This document shows, piece after piece, positions 7,879 to 17,577 of a stretch of DNA of 42,389 bases. The notes below the pieces were generated by a model that saw nothing but the letters and a program-made list of their open reading frames with translations, had not been told where the DNA came from and made no database searches. The position numbers and the translations under genes are program-made. The stretch's first letter is position 1. Every line of letters begins with the position of its first letter. The stretch comes from JBLIDK01 sp047632595. GTDB lineage: Bacteria; Bacteroidota; Bacteroidia; Sphingobacteriales; Sphingobacteriaceae. The DNA lies in NCBI GenBank assembly GCA_047632595.1, contig JBLIDK010000016.1, positions 1 to 42,389 of the forward strand, written 5' to 3'.

Positions 7879-8583
7879 ATGCGTTCATTCTATCAAGAAA
7901 ATATAAATAGCCCAATTTGTGAGCTCTCTGAAGAGGAAAGCAAACACTTAGTGAAGGTTTTACGCATGACCAATGGTGATTTCGTAGAAATGCTTAACGG
8001 AATGGGTGGTAAGTACGAAGCGCAACTTATTGATGCCCATCCAAAACGATGTAAGTTAGAAATTACTAAACATCAAGAAATTGCTAAAGAGTGGGGGTTT
8101 AAATTAGAGATTGCTATCGCTCCAACTAAGAATCCCAGCAGAATGGAATACTTTGTTGAAAAAGCTGTAGAATTAGGAATTGATTGCATTCACTTTTTAA
8201 GTACAGAAAATTCTGAACGTTCTGGTATAAAAATGGACCGTTTAGAGCGGATTGCAATTTCAGCAATGAAACAAAGTAAAAAGTATCATAAGCCCATTAT
8301 TCAAAAGACGGTTACTTTTACTGACTTTTTAGAACAATCTGAAAGCAAAAATTTATTCATTGCACATTGTAATGCCGGCGAAAAGTTATCACTTAAATCT
8401 GCCATTAACATAAATGAAGATGTTTGCATTTTAATTGGCCCAGAGGGTGATTTCACCAAAGAAGAAGTTGATTTAGCACTAAAACATAAAGCAAAACCAA
8501 TAACTTTAGGCAAAGCACGTTTAAGAACTGAAACTGCCGCTATTTTTTCGGTAGCAGCAGTTCAACTTATTAATCAACAATGA
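7879..8583 (+). CDS. rsmE: 16S rRNA (uracil-1498-N3)-methyltransferase
   Basis: A SPOUT-class methyltransferase that methylates N3 of U1498 in 16S rRNA, using S-adenosylmethionine, at the decoding region of the 30S subunit. The 234-residue length matches RsmE. The N-terminal PUA-like part contains SEEESKHLVKVLRMTNGD. The middle has PTKNPSRMEYFVEKAVELGID and the ERS...RLERIAISAMKQSKK block. The C-terminal trefoil-knot SAM site is ILIGPEGDFTKEEVD followed by LGKARLRTETAA. The next gene begins with a 4-bp ATGA overlap, indicating translational coupling. There is no good -7 element near the start. Confidence 0.96.
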   Translation: MRSFYQENINSPICELSEEESKHLVKVLRMTNGDFVEMLNGMGGKYEAQLIDAHPKRCKLEITKHQEIAKEWGFKLEIAIAPTKNPSRMEYFVEKAVELGIDCIHFLSTENSERSGIKMDRLERIAISAMKQSKKYHKPIIQKTVTFTDFLEQSESKNLFIAHCNAGEKLSLKSAININEDVCILIGPEGDFTKEEVDLALKHKAKPITLGKARLRTETAAIFSVAAVQLINQQ

Positions 8584-9236
8584 AAAAAATAGGCTATTTA
8601 CTTATTTCACTAATTATCCTTTCGGGGTTCACTACCGACAAAACACTTAAAATTGCGAAGTTAAAATATGGTGGTGGTGGAGATTGGTATGCAAATAGAA
8701 CTGCCCTCCCTAATTTTGTTAAATTTTGCAATGAAAACTTAGGAACAACCTTTGTTCTTGAAGAAGACATTGTAGAGGTTGGGAATCCAACCTTGTTTGC
8801 CTACCCATTTGTTTACATGACTGGGCACGGAAATGTTATTTTTTCAGACCAAGAAGCGAGAAATCTAAGAAACTACTTAGCTGCTGGAGGGTTTTTATTG
8901 ATTGATGACAACTACGGACTCGAGAAATTTATCCGTCCACAAATGAAAAAAGTGTTCCCAGAACATGAATTTGTAGAATTGCCATTCGATCATCCAATAT
9001 TTCACCAAAAATTTGACTTCAACAAAGGATTGCCAAAAGTTCATGAGCATGATGGAGAAAGACCTCAAGCTTTTGGGCTAATTCATGAAGGCCGCCTAGT
9101 TGCCTTATTAACTATCGAGAGCGACTTAGGCAATGGTTGGGAAGATGTAGGCATCTATCCTGATGACAGCCCTGAGACGCGCCTTAAGGCGTTAAAAATG
9201 GGTGCTAATATATTGCAGTATGTTTTAATGAATTAA
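8580..9236 (+). CDS. DUF4159 domain-containing exported protein
   Basis: A 218-residue protein starting with a probable signal peptide (MKKIGYLLISLIILSGFTT). The mature part opens with KIAKLKYGGGGDWYANRTAL, the characteristic DUF4159 N-terminus. It continues with FVYMTGHGNVIFSDQEARNL and a GGFLLIDDNYG segment, reminiscent of ThuA/glutamine-amidotransferase-like folds. A late block around LPKVHEHDGERPQAFG is followed by GNGWEDVGIYPDDSPETRL. DUF4159 proteins are common in Bacteroidota and related phyla, often as domains of larger membrane proteins near MoxR/BatA-type genes; here it stands alone. It is coupled to rsmE by an ATGA overlap. Biochemical function is not established to my knowledge. 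A bidirectional terminator follows. Confidence 0.85.
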   Translation: MKKIGYLLISLIILSGFTTDKTLKIAKLKYGGGGDWYANRTALPNFVKFCNENLGTTFVLEEDIVEVGNPTLFAYPFVYMTGHGNVIFSDQEARNLRNYLAAGGFLLIDDNYGLEKFIRPQMKKVFPEHEFVELPFDHPIFHQKFDFNKGLPKVHEHDGERPQAFGLIHEGRLVALLTIESDLGNGWEDVGIYPDDSPETRLKALKMGANILQYVLMN

Positions 9237-9280
9237 TTAGAGTATTGCAGTAGTGCAGAGTTGTAAATGTAGGGCGCATA

Positions 9281-9316
9281 AAAAAGGGAACCACTTTATT
9301 AAGCAGCTCCCTTTTT
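9281..9316. terminator. Bidirectional intrinsic terminator between convergent genes
   Basis: AAAAAGGGA (9281-9289) and TCCCTTTTT (9308-9316) form a perfect 9-bp stem. T runs follow on both strands. It lies between the DUF4159 gene and the convergent T9SS gene. Confidence 0.85.
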
Positions 9317-9335
9317 ATTTCATCAGAAAGATTCT

Positions 9336-12300
9336 TTAATTCTTCTTAACCTTTCTTACTACACGTGTATTCTCATTCCTTACTGAAATAAAATAAATTC
9401 CAGAATTTAGCGAACTTGTGTTTAACTGATAGTTTTCATTGTCATTAGAAATTTTCGCTTGTTGTTTCACACCTAGTACATCAAATATCTCAATAACCAC
9501 ATTCTCATTTAACTCACTATTTAATTCAATTGTTAAATAATCATTAAATGGATTTGGATAAATTTCTAAATTAGAAAGACTAGAGTAATTGATTGAGGTT
9601 TGACCGGAATCAGAACCTGAATTAATTACTATTGGGAAAACAACTGAATCGGTTCCACATTTGTTCCAAACTTTTAAAACTACATCAAAAGTTCCTTCTT
9701 GGCCATATTGATGAACTGGATTTTTAAGGTCGCTTAATAAAGATCTATCGCCAAAATACCATAGCCATTGAAATATTCCATCTCCAGTTGGGCCATTAAA
9801 ATTACAATTAAAAGAATCTCTATCAAATGTAAATGAAGCAGTAGGTATAGGTGTAACAGCTACGGTTACCGAATCTTTACCTACATCAATACAGCCAGCA
9901 GCATCTGCGTAAACAACATAAGTTGTGGTTACAGAAGGTGTCGCAACTGGATTTGCACTTTTATTATTGTCAAGGCCTGTTGGTGGCTCCCAAGTAAAAG
10001 TATTTCCACCTGTCACAGATAGTTGAACACTTTCACCTTCACAAACGCTTTGATCATCGCTAACTACTGGTGTAATAACGTTCACAACAAAAACGGTTAT
10101 TTCTTTAATTATAAAGCAGTCATTTGCATCGGTTGCTTTCACGCTATACGTAGTAGTTTCTGTTGGAGAGGCAATCACCACAGCTTCATCCGTTTTATCT
10201 AAACCGGTAGCAGGACTCCATTCATAAGTTAAAGCACCTGTTGCAGATAAAGTTGTATTTCCACCAGAACATATGTAAGCATCCTCTGAAGTAGTTACTC
10301 TAAAAACATTTTCCATTGCTGCGACCTCAAACATCATAATAAACGCGTCATCTCCAGCAGTAAAATTTGGTTGATAGTATGCGCCGTTGCCTCTATCCAC
10401 TGTTTCAACCCCATCCCCAAGAAATTCACCAGTAATATAAATTCTACCGGAAGTATCGTCAATCATTGATCTTGGCCAATCATTTCCTGCTGTTCCATAA
10501 TAAGTCGCCCATCGAATTATTCCAGAACTATTAAACTGCGCAATAAATATGTCGTTACTTGGAACCACTGTTCCTCCGGGTCTAATAAAAAATCCTTCAG
10601 CATAGCTACCTTGGTAATAACTCCCGTCACCAGGATCTTCAGTTGGCATTGCATTGGATGCTGTTTCTCCAACCATGAATAGATTATCAAATTTATCTAA
10701 ACGCACGTCCCAACCTCTATCATTACCATCGGCACCTAAGTAAGTAGACCAAATTAGCTCTCGTTTTGAATTAAACTTGGTGATAAACATATCATCACCT
10801 CCTCCATTTGCAACCTGAAAGTATCCGCAATCACCTATATGTTCTTGAGTTGGAAAATCAAGTGAAGAGGTTGCTCCTGTTATGTAAAAATTCCCTTCGT
10901 TATCAATATCAACTCCTCTAGCTTCATCCGCTCTTGAACCTCCAACATAGCTAAACCACTCCATGCTATCTTTATGGTTAAATTTTACCGCAAAAGCATC
11001 ACCTCCTAATAAACCTAATGGTCCTGAACCAACGCCTCCAGCATTTGGCTGCGTATAACCGCTAGCTCCAGTTACTGATGGGAAATCTGAACTTGAAGTG
11101 TTTCCTGTTACAAAAACATGATGGTTCTTATCAATTTCAATATCCAATGCATTATCACTTGCTGAACCACCTAGATAAGTTGCATATAGTAAAATCCCTC
11201 TTCTATTTAATCTCATTAAGTGAATATCATTCGAACCACCTGCTGATGGTTGAAAATAACATCCGTTCCCTGGATTTTGCAATGGCATATCATTTGACGA
11301 ACCATTAGTTACAAGGTATATATCACCAAACTCATCTCCTGCCATACACCTAACATCATCTCCGCCATTTCCGCCTAAAAGAGTTGAATACTCTAATTCG
11401 GACTTAGGATTAAACTTCATTACTATACCTTCTCCACCCGAACCATTTTCTCTAAAATAAGCTCCCGTACCTGGGTTAACTAATGGGAAATTTCCTCCAC
11501 CTTGTGTAAATCCTGATAACCAAATATTATCAAAAGCATCCACTTCACAGTTACGCAAGTAGTCGTATCTATTTCCTCCTATATAAGTTGCCCAGATTAA
11601 TTCAGATTTCGAATTAAATTTTAATAAAAATGACCACATAGTGATGCCTTGTCCTAGGGTATCCACGTAAAAAGCAGCTCCATTAGGTTGCTCTGTTGGT
11701 AAATCGGGTGAATTCCCGTAACCAGATACAAAAACATTTCCTTGCTTATCAACTTCAATTGCATTTGCACCATCTAAATCACCTGCGCCAAAATAAGTAC
11801 ACCAGGTTAAAGGTGGGTCAATTACCAATTTCTCACTTGCATCATAAGCCCCTAAATCAAATCCTAAATGCAGCTCATCACTTGTTTGATTTACTTTTTT
11901 GTAGGAAGATTCAATTTCATTTGCTCCTTGATATGAATAAACAGAACCTTCTGAAAAGCTACCATATCTTGATGTTACGGAAACAGAACCATCAACTAAA
12001 TTTGCTTTTGCGGCTCCTTTGTAAACTATCTTGATGTCACTTGGGTTTGCAAAAGGATGCACAACAAAATCTTGCTTAATTATTGCCTTTCCATCTTCTT
12101 CGCTTATGTAGATAATCCAATCAATTCCTTCATAAATTGATTTTACTTCAATTTTTTGGAAAAGCTTTACCCCCATGTAAGTTTCAACCTCTCTACCAAT
12201 AATGTAATTATTAACATAAGGCTTTTCATGCGATGCAAAAATGTTGTTTGGATCAATATTAGCCCCATCTAAAAACATATCAATTCTTTCAAACTTGACA

Positions 12301-12590
12301 TGTTTTTCTTTCACTATCGTGCTATTGTCGGCTGTTAAAGGAATTTTATTTACTGTTCCAATTTTTTGAAAGTAATAGCTTAAACCTTCATTAGTAACAT
12401 ACATACTAAAAGGCATGGCATTTAAATAAAAATAGACATTCTCTAAATCTTCGTGTTGATGATTTAATTGACCCTTATTTTCTATAAAGGCTGAAGCTTG
12501 ATTTGCTGCAAGTTTTCGCAATAAATCATCATTACCATACATTGTGATGGTTTGAATAACTACTAATAGTAGAGTGAAATATTTTATCAT
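9336..12590 (-). CDS. Large T9SS-exported protein: DUF7948 domain, SBBP repeats, Ig-like and PKD domains, sorting domain
   Basis: A 1084-residue secreted or surface protein. Order of parts: a signal peptide (MIKYFTLLLVVIQTITMYG); a DUF7948-type region (residues 30-255, with AFIENKGQ and VNNYIIGREVETY); then about eight SBBP-type repeats (residues 260-760). The repeats have the pattern WxTYxGGxxxD...DxxGNxxxxGxTxSxDFPT, expected to form a beta-propeller. These are followed by two Ig-like repeats ending TETTTYSVKATD or VTTTYVVYAD, a PKD domain (WLWYFGDRSLLSDLKNPVHQ), and a T9SS type A C-terminal domain (IYPNPFNDYLTIEL ... LNSGIYFISV). The sorting domain directs outer-membrane export by the PorSS system and is normally cleaved. 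The start overlaps the stop of the upstream T9SS gene by ATGA, so the two are co-translated. Ligand or role is unknown; adhesion or extracellular scaffolding is a guess. Confidence 0.9.
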   Translation of the reverse strand: MIKYFTLLLVVIQTITMYGNDDLLRKLAANQASAFIENKGQLNHQHEDLENVYFYLNAMPFSMYVTNEGLSYYFQKIGTVNKIPLTADNSTIVKEKHVKFERIDMFLDGANIDPNNIFASHEKPYVNNYIIGREVETYMGVKLFQKIEVKSIYEGIDWIIYISEEDGKAIIKQDFVVHPFANPSDIKIVYKGAAKANLVDGSVSVTSRYGSFSEGSVYSYQGANEIESSYKKVNQTSDELHLGFDLGAYDASEKLVIDPPLTWCTYFGAGDLDGANAIEVDKQGNVFVSGYGNSPDLPTEQPNGAAFYVDTLGQGITMWSFLLKFNSKSELIWATYIGGNRYDYLRNCEVDAFDNIWLSGFTQGGGNFPLVNPGTGAYFRENGSGGEGIVMKFNPKSELEYSTLLGGNGGDDVRCMAGDEFGDIYLVTNGSSNDMPLQNPGNGCYFQPSAGGSNDIHLMRLNRRGILLYATYLGGSASDNALDIEIDKNHHVFVTGNTSSSDFPSVTGASGYTQPNAGGVGSGPLGLLGGDAFAVKFNHKDSMEWFSYVGGSRADEARGVDIDNEGNFYITGATSSLDFPTQEHIGDCGYFQVANGGGDDMFITKFNSKRELIWSTYLGADGNDRGWDVRLDKFDNLFMVGETASNAMPTEDPGDGSYYQGSYAEGFFIRPGGTVVPSNDIFIAQFNSSGIIRWATYYGTAGNDWPRSMIDDTSGRIYITGEFLGDGVETVDRGNGAYYQPNFTAGDDAFIMMFEVAAMENVFRVTTSEDAYICSGGNTTLSATGALTYEWSPATGLDKTDEAVVIASPTETTTYSVKATDANDCFIIKEITVFVVNVITPVVSDDQSVCEGESVQLSVTGGNTFTWEPPTGLDNNKSANPVATPSVTTTYVVYADAAGCIDVGKDSVTVAVTPIPTASFTFDRDSFNCNFNGPTGDGIFQWLWYFGDRSLLSDLKNPVHQYGQEGTFDVVLKVWNKCGTDSVVFPIVINSGSDSGQTSINYSSLSNLEIYPNPFNDYLTIELNSELNENVVIEIFDVLGVKQQAKISNDNENYQLNTSSLNSGIYFISVRNENTRVVRKVKKN

Positions 12591-15500
12591 TTTAGGATTC
12601 TTAAATTATAGGTAGTTAGATTTTCAAGTTGAACTTGCATTAAATAAAAGCCGGAGTTCAAGTTTGTGGTTGATATTGTAGGTGTTGATCCTAAATGTTG
12701 CCCAAAATAAACTTGTCGCCCAACCGCATCAAAAATTTTAACTCCTTTAATCAAACTCTCACTTGAAATAGTAAGCTGTTCATTAAAGGGATTAGGGTAA
12801 ACTATTGGTGAAAAATCATTATTAGATGAAATACTTGAGGCTGCATAATTCACGCAGTTGGCATTATTGTCAGGCTTAACATCTTCGATTAATATTACTT
12901 CAACACACAAATCGCTAGTGGAATTTGAAAACTGATGTGTCATTGATGATGTGAAAGAATAAAAACCAGAAGTTGAAATATTTGCATCCGCAACTGTTTC
13001 GTTAAACACTTCAACATTGTTGATCTTTCCTACAATAGAAAAGCTCTCTACAATTTCACTTCCTAGGTTATAAATGTTGGCTTCAATTCTTAAATCTGTA
13101 GTGCCTTCAAGAGAAATAGGTGATGTAATTTCAATTGATATATCAATCCCGCTTGTAAATTCATCCGCTCCAATATCCGGATATAAAGCGTCACGCAAAG
13201 CACCATCAAAATCAATAATTACTTCTGGAATTGGTTGCCCTTTTCCGTCTAATTCAATATCAAAAGTATGAACCTCATCTAGTTCAAATATTGGTAAGAA
13301 TTCAATCGAATTTTTATCCCCTCCATTAGCTTCTGCAAGTAAATATAAGCTAGCAATATTTTCATCCCAATAAGCCATTACATTCCCTTTAGAATAATAA
13401 ACGTTATTATCTATACCTCGCAAGTTGATTGCTCCACTTACATACATTGAAAACCTTGTTCCATGATGAATCATAATGTTATTTAATATTTTCAGTTCGA
13501 AAACTCCTGCAAGTTGCATTGCGGCATAAGCCTCTTCACTTACATGCAGCGTATTATTAAATATGTTGATTCTATCGCTGTTTGCCCCATTAATCCCAAT
13601 ACCATCTTGTTGAGATAAGTTGCCTATCATATTATTAGAAAATGTTGCGCCTGAAATACCTGTGCAGCTCTCAAAATTAATTCCTATTAATCCTGAATTG
13701 ATATGGTTTCTTGAAACGTTAAAGTCTGACACTATAGATTCAAGATCAATAGAAATTGCTTCAGCATCCATATTGTTAAACACATTCTGGCTTATCTCAT
13801 TGACATTTGCTAATTTGATTCTAATACCAAAATCTGTTATTGTTTTGAAGTTATTTTTGGATATATAAATGCTTGAAGATGATAATTTGCTATCGCCGTT
13901 AAACCTAATTCCGTTGGTCAAGTCACTAAAATTGCAAGAAGTAATGTCAATATTTCCCGAACTATTTACTGCAAAAATTGAAGTGTTATAATCAAAGGCA
14001 CTAAGAATACCATAGGTCGTTTCAGCCTCAACTTTTGCATCAGAATTAAATGAACAATTCAGAAAAGAAATGTGTTCAGCATTTTTAGTTAAATAGACAC
14101 CACATGAATTAGGGAGCCCTGATGGAGCTGTAAATGTGATGTTTTCGAATGCTATATTTTGTGATCCAAAGAGATTAACTGAATAATGCTTCCCTTTTCC
14201 GCTTGTATTGACAACAACATCTTTAAAATCTTCAGTTTTACCTCTAAATGTTACTTTAAAATCATCTCCACTAAAGTAATATTGTTCAAAATTTAACAAA
14301 TCAGAGTAAACACCTGGGTCAATTTCAAATACTATATTCCCGGCTATAGCACAACTATTATTTAAAAAATTAACCGCCTCACCTATTGAACTAAAGTCAG
14401 AGCTTGCACCAATTGAATAGGTTTTTTCGCCAAGTGCTATACAATACGAAGCAACAATAGTATCATTTACCGGATTGTCATCTCCACTAATGGCAGATTC
14501 TACAAACGCTGAAACCCAATTTACTCCTTGTTCATTAGCAATATGAGTTGCTAGACCGTAGAAAAATGATTGTGTATCGCTTGTGGCTACCAGTTGGTTT
14601 AAAGATAATGAGTCTACAAATGGATAAGAAAGCCCACCATCTAATGAAAGTCTTATTTTGGCTGTTGAGCCACTCAAATCTGCAATTCCATGATTTGCCA
14701 AGCCAATAATGGGAGTAAATTCTTCTCCTAATATGCCAAAAGGTGGTAACAAAAATTCAAGGCCTAAATCTATTGGATGTAGTATAAATTCATCCGCGCC
14801 TGCATCTGGATTCTTTTTGTTGCGAATTTCACCATCAATATCGTAAGGAATTTCAGCGATAAACTCACCGCTAAAATCAATTAAGGGGTCTACTGTATGT
14901 TGATCAAATTCTGAAGTGAACATTACATTCACCTCTAAACTGTTGTCATCCATTCCAGTTTCAACTTTCCAGTCACCTAAGTTAGCCGCGTTGCTACCTC
15001 CATAGTTACCAATATAGGTCCCATTAGAATAGTAAACATTGTGATTAAGTGTCACTTGCCCCTTTCCTTCAATGTTTTTATTATCGGTAATTATAGCAAA
15101 TCCTTCATGTTTATTTACAAAAATATTATTCCTTATATCGTGAAATCCTGAACTATTCTCGCTGTAAATAGCATCGTTATCAATTGTTTGTACTCCTGTT
15201 AAATCTTGAATATCAACCGTGTTGTGATAAACTTTTAAACCACCGTTTTTTAAATACATACCATGCAGATCAACGTGGCTAGAGGCCTCATCTGTAAAGT
15301 TTCTAGTTAGTGAAGAATGAATCATATTGTTAAATAGAATTCCAGTGGAGTATTCAACAAATACACCCATATAAACTATGTTTGATATGCGATTTGAAGA
15401 GAACGTTAAATCATTAACTTGAGCTATACTAACACTCCTACTTAATGGATGACCAATTCGATGCATACTTACCGTATTACCCGAAATCGTCAAGCTATCA

Positions 15501-16243
15501 TTTGAATCAAACCACATCCCATGTCGTGTTGTAGCAATAATGTTATTATTTAATACTGTATTGTTCTTAATCTTTGGTCCATACCCCCAAAGCATAATCC
15601 CCATTGTGCCGCCAATAATTGTGTTATTTTCTGCTAACAAGTTATTACAGTTATTTCCTTGTTTATACATCACATAATCTAATGCAGAAACTGGTCCCGT
15701 TGCAATAACTCCACCAATAAATGTATTTACTTCATCGCCACCTGTTGTCAAATCAAAATTGGCAGCTGTTTCTGAAGTGGAGTCACTTCTAATAATACAA
15801 TTACGAATAATGTTGTTATCTGCAGCATTGATTAAATGAACCACTGTGCCAAAGGTTTTGGTTAAGTTTTGAATGGTTATCTTATCTAAGATAATAAAAT
15901 CGGCACCATTTAGTTGCCAAATATGATGGTCATCTGGAGCCGCTGTAGTTCCAACAACAACTACATCATCAGCAATACCGCTTTTACTCGTAAAAGTTAT
16001 GGTATTTAATTCTGACGCTCCGGTGATTTCAGGGATAGAAACCCTTTCGTTATAAGGTTGTAATGAAGTTTCAATTTCAAAAACTACAGGACCTGAAACA
16101 CCACTTGTAACAAGAGCTAATACCGCTTGATTAATTGTAGGATAATTTCCTCCTGTACCAATTGCATAGGTGCCATTTAATGCTTGTGAAAAAGCAAAAT
16201 TAGTAGTTGCAAGGAGGAGAAAAATTAGGATAAATCTTCTCAT
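12587..16243 (-). CDS. Large T9SS-exported right-handed beta-helix protein with duplicated architecture
   Basis: A 1218-residue secreted protein. A signal peptide (MRRFILIFLLLATTNFAFSQ) is followed by two copies of one module. Each copy opens similarly: TYAIGTGGNYPTINQAVLAL near residue 25 and TYSIGASSDFSSIGEAVNFL near residue 612. Each continues with many N-rich parallel beta-helix turns (patterns such as NNIIRNCII and ISGNTVS). Each then ends with a DIDGEIRNKKNPDAGADEF or DFDGALRDALYPDIGADEF block and a beta-sandwich stretch. The C-terminus is a T9SS type A sorting domain (VYPNPFNEQLTIS ... LNSGFYLMQVQLE). Beta-helix proteins often bind or cleave polysaccharides, but no catalytic signature is evident. 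It is the first gene of a two-gene operon, overlapping the next gene by 4 bp, with a good promoter upstream. Confidence 0.9.
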   Translation of the reverse strand: MRRFILIFLLLATTNFAFSQALNGTYAIGTGGNYPTINQAVLALVTSGVSGPVVFEIETSLQPYNERVSIPEITGASELNTITFTSKSGIADDVVVVGTTAAPDDHHIWQLNGADFIILDKITIQNLTKTFGTVVHLINAADNNIIRNCIIRSDSTSETAANFDLTTGGDEVNTFIGGVIATGPVSALDYVMYKQGNNCNNLLAENNTIIGGTMGIMLWGYGPKIKNNTVLNNNIIATTRHGMWFDSNDSLTISGNTVSMHRIGHPLSRSVSIAQVNDLTFSSNRISNIVYMGVFVEYSTGILFNNMIHSSLTRNFTDEASSHVDLHGMYLKNGGLKVYHNTVDIQDLTGVQTIDNDAIYSENSSGFHDIRNNIFVNKHEGFAIITDNKNIEGKGQVTLNHNVYYSNGTYIGNYGGSNAANLGDWKVETGMDDNSLEVNVMFTSEFDQHTVDPLIDFSGEFIAEIPYDIDGEIRNKKNPDAGADEFILHPIDLGLEFLLPPFGILGEEFTPIIGLANHGIADLSGSTAKIRLSLDGGLSYPFVDSLSLNQLVATSDTQSFFYGLATHIANEQGVNWVSAFVESAISGDDNPVNDTIVASYCIALGEKTYSIGASSDFSSIGEAVNFLNNSCAIAGNIVFEIDPGVYSDLLNFEQYYFSGDDFKVTFRGKTEDFKDVVVNTSGKGKHYSVNLFGSQNIAFENITFTAPSGLPNSCGVYLTKNAEHISFLNCSFNSDAKVEAETTYGILSAFDYNTSIFAVNSSGNIDITSCNFSDLTNGIRFNGDSKLSSSSIYISKNNFKTITDFGIRIKLANVNEISQNVFNNMDAEAISIDLESIVSDFNVSRNHINSGLIGINFESCTGISGATFSNNMIGNLSQQDGIGINGANSDRINIFNNTLHVSEEAYAAMQLAGVFELKILNNIMIHHGTRFSMYVSGAINLRGIDNNVYYSKGNVMAYWDENIASLYLLAEANGGDKNSIEFLPIFELDEVHTFDIELDGKGQPIPEVIIDFDGALRDALYPDIGADEFTSGIDISIEITSPISLEGTTDLRIEANIYNLGSEIVESFSIVGKINNVEVFNETVADANISTSGFYSFTSSMTHQFSNSTSDLCVEVILIEDVKPDNNANCVNYAASSISSNNDFSPIVYPNPFNEQLTISSESLIKGVKIFDAVGRQVYFGQHLGSTPTISTTNLNSGFYLMQVQLENLTTYNLRILK

Positions 16244-16262
16244 AATTGTAATGTAGGTAGAA

Positions 16263-16292
16263 CAAATTTAACAAAATTGTGACACTACACAA
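16263..16292 (-). promoter_or_regulatory. Bacteroidota-type promoter of the two-gene T9SS operon
   Basis: On the minus strand TTG (complement of CAA at 16290-16292) is followed after 19 bp by TAAATTTG (complement of CAAATTTA at 16263-16270). This fits the TTG-N19-TAnnTTTG consensus. It would start transcription about 14 nt before the ATG at 16243. Confidence 0.7.
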
Positions 16293-16447
16293 CTCCTAGC
16301 AGGCCCACTTACATTACGGCTTCACAAGTGTTTTCAACATATTAAAATGTTAAATTAGTTAAGTCGCCAAACTAAACTACAATAATTTACAATTTTTCGA
16401 ACTAATATCCCTCCACGACTGTGAAAAATAAACTTTTGGGCTGGGCT

Positions 16448-16537
16448 CTATTCTAAAATAATTTGCTTTGGTAAAAAACCCTCAATATGTAAAATATACA
16501 AACCCTTAGAAAGGCCTGATACATCTAATTCTCTAAA
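16448..16537 (-). pseudogene. Orphan 3' tail of a T9SS type A sorting domain
   Basis: In the 313-bp gap between murB and the T9SS operon, the minus strand has 29 sense codons ending at a TAG. They read FRELDVSGLSKGLYILHIEG followed by FLPKQIILE. This matches the last third of a T9SS sorting domain, where an L-S-x-G-x-Y pattern precedes the terminal strands. Two stops (TGA, TAA) lie directly upstream in frame and no gene body precedes it, so it is a severed remnant. The rest of the gap (16293-16447) shows no gene. Confidence 0.65.
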
Positions 16538-16556
16538 TCATTAAGGGCAGAAGTAA

Positions 16557-17567
16557 TTAGCCTATAACATTAATTTCTCGTTCTAATTGAACACCGAATT
16601 TAGATTCAACCGAAGCAATTATATCTGAGCTAAAATTAAAAATTTCGCTCCCTGTGGCACCACCATGATTAACCAACACCAATGCTTGATTTTTCCAAGT
16701 TCCTGTATTACCCACATGCTTACCTTTCCAGCCACATTGTTCGATAAGCCATCCTGCTGCAAGCTTATACTCTCCTTTTACTTCGTAAGAAACTAAATCA
16801 GGAAACTTGGCAATTACCCTATCGCGTTCACTTTTTGTGACAATTGGATTTTTGAAAAAGGACCCACCATTTCCAATTGTTATCGGGTCTGGTAGTTTCG
16901 ACACTCTGATATCCGCCACTACATCGCTTATGTCTTTTATAGTTGGGTTGTTAATTTTACGTTTTTCTAATTCGTTTTCAATCGCTCCGTAAGAGGTATT
17001 AAGAGTTGGGTTGGTCATTAATTTCAGAACCACTTCTGTAATCACATACTTCCCTTTGGATTTTCCTTTAAAAACACTTTCACGATAGCCAAATTGACAT
17101 TTATCTACGTCAAATTGCTCTTCTTGACCATTCGTTAAATTGTATGCCTTTAATGAGTGGAAAATATCTTTCAATTCTACGCCATAAGCACCAATATTTT
17201 GAATTGGTGCAGCACCTACTTTGCCAGGAATTAATCTTAGATTTTCAACACCCCCAAGATTTTGTTCAACAGCATGTAAAACCAAATCGTTCCAAAAAAT
17301 TCCAGCTCCAGCTGTAATAAATGTTTCTGAACTTTGGGTTGATGTTTCTAAACCAGGAAAGTCAATATGAACTACAAGTCCATCAAAATCATTTTTTAAC
17401 AAGACGTTACTTCCGCCTCCTAAAATCAAATGATTTTTTTCGAAATACTTATTTTCCCAAAGTGTATTTAAGTCCGAGAGACTAGTAACAACACAAAACT
17501 CCGCTGCTTTGGCATCAATACCAAAAGTGTTAAGATGTTTGAGGGAAAAGTTCTTTAAAATTTCCAA
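16557..17567 (-). CDS. murB: UDP-N-acetylenolpyruvoylglucosamine reductase
   Basis: This cytosolic FAD enzyme reduces UDP-GlcNAc-enolpyruvate to UDP-MurNAc with NADPH, the second committed step of peptidoglycan precursor synthesis. The 336-residue size fits the E. coli type (type I). Motifs: NTFGIDAKA near the N-terminus, GGGSNVLLKNDFDGLV (FAD diphosphate binding), IPGKVGAAPIQNIGAYGVEL, the YRESVFK loop of type I enzymes, and GNGGSFFKNP with the catalytic Ser. The C-terminal AAGWLIEQCGWKG and NHGGATG blocks are also present. The start lies 10 bp after the sucB stop, so it is probably the last gene of a sucA-sucB-murB transcript, an odd pairing of TCA-cycle and wall genes. An orphan T9SS tail follows. 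Confidence 0.97.
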   Translation of the reverse strand: MEILKNFSLKHLNTFGIDAKAAEFCVVTSLSDLNTLWENKYFEKNHLILGGGSNVLLKNDFDGLVVHIDFPGLETSTQSSETFITAGAGIFWNDLVLHAVEQNLGGVENLRLIPGKVGAAPIQNIGAYGVELKDIFHSLKAYNLTNGQEEQFDVDKCQFGYRESVFKGKSKGKYVITEVVLKLMTNPTLNTSYGAIENELEKRKINNPTIKDISDVVADIRVSKLPDPITIGNGGSFFKNPIVTKSERDRVIAKFPDLVSYEVKGEYKLAAGWLIEQCGWKGKHVGNTGTWKNQALVLVNHGGATGSEIFNFSSDIIASVESKFGVQLEREINVIG

Positions 17568-17577
17568 AATGCTATTG

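Noticed and set aside
11696..12034. A 112-codon plus-strand frame inside the SBBP-repeat gene
   Set aside because: It is antisense to a well-supported T9SS gene, is rich in His, Leu and Gln as expected of a shadow frame, and has no domain.
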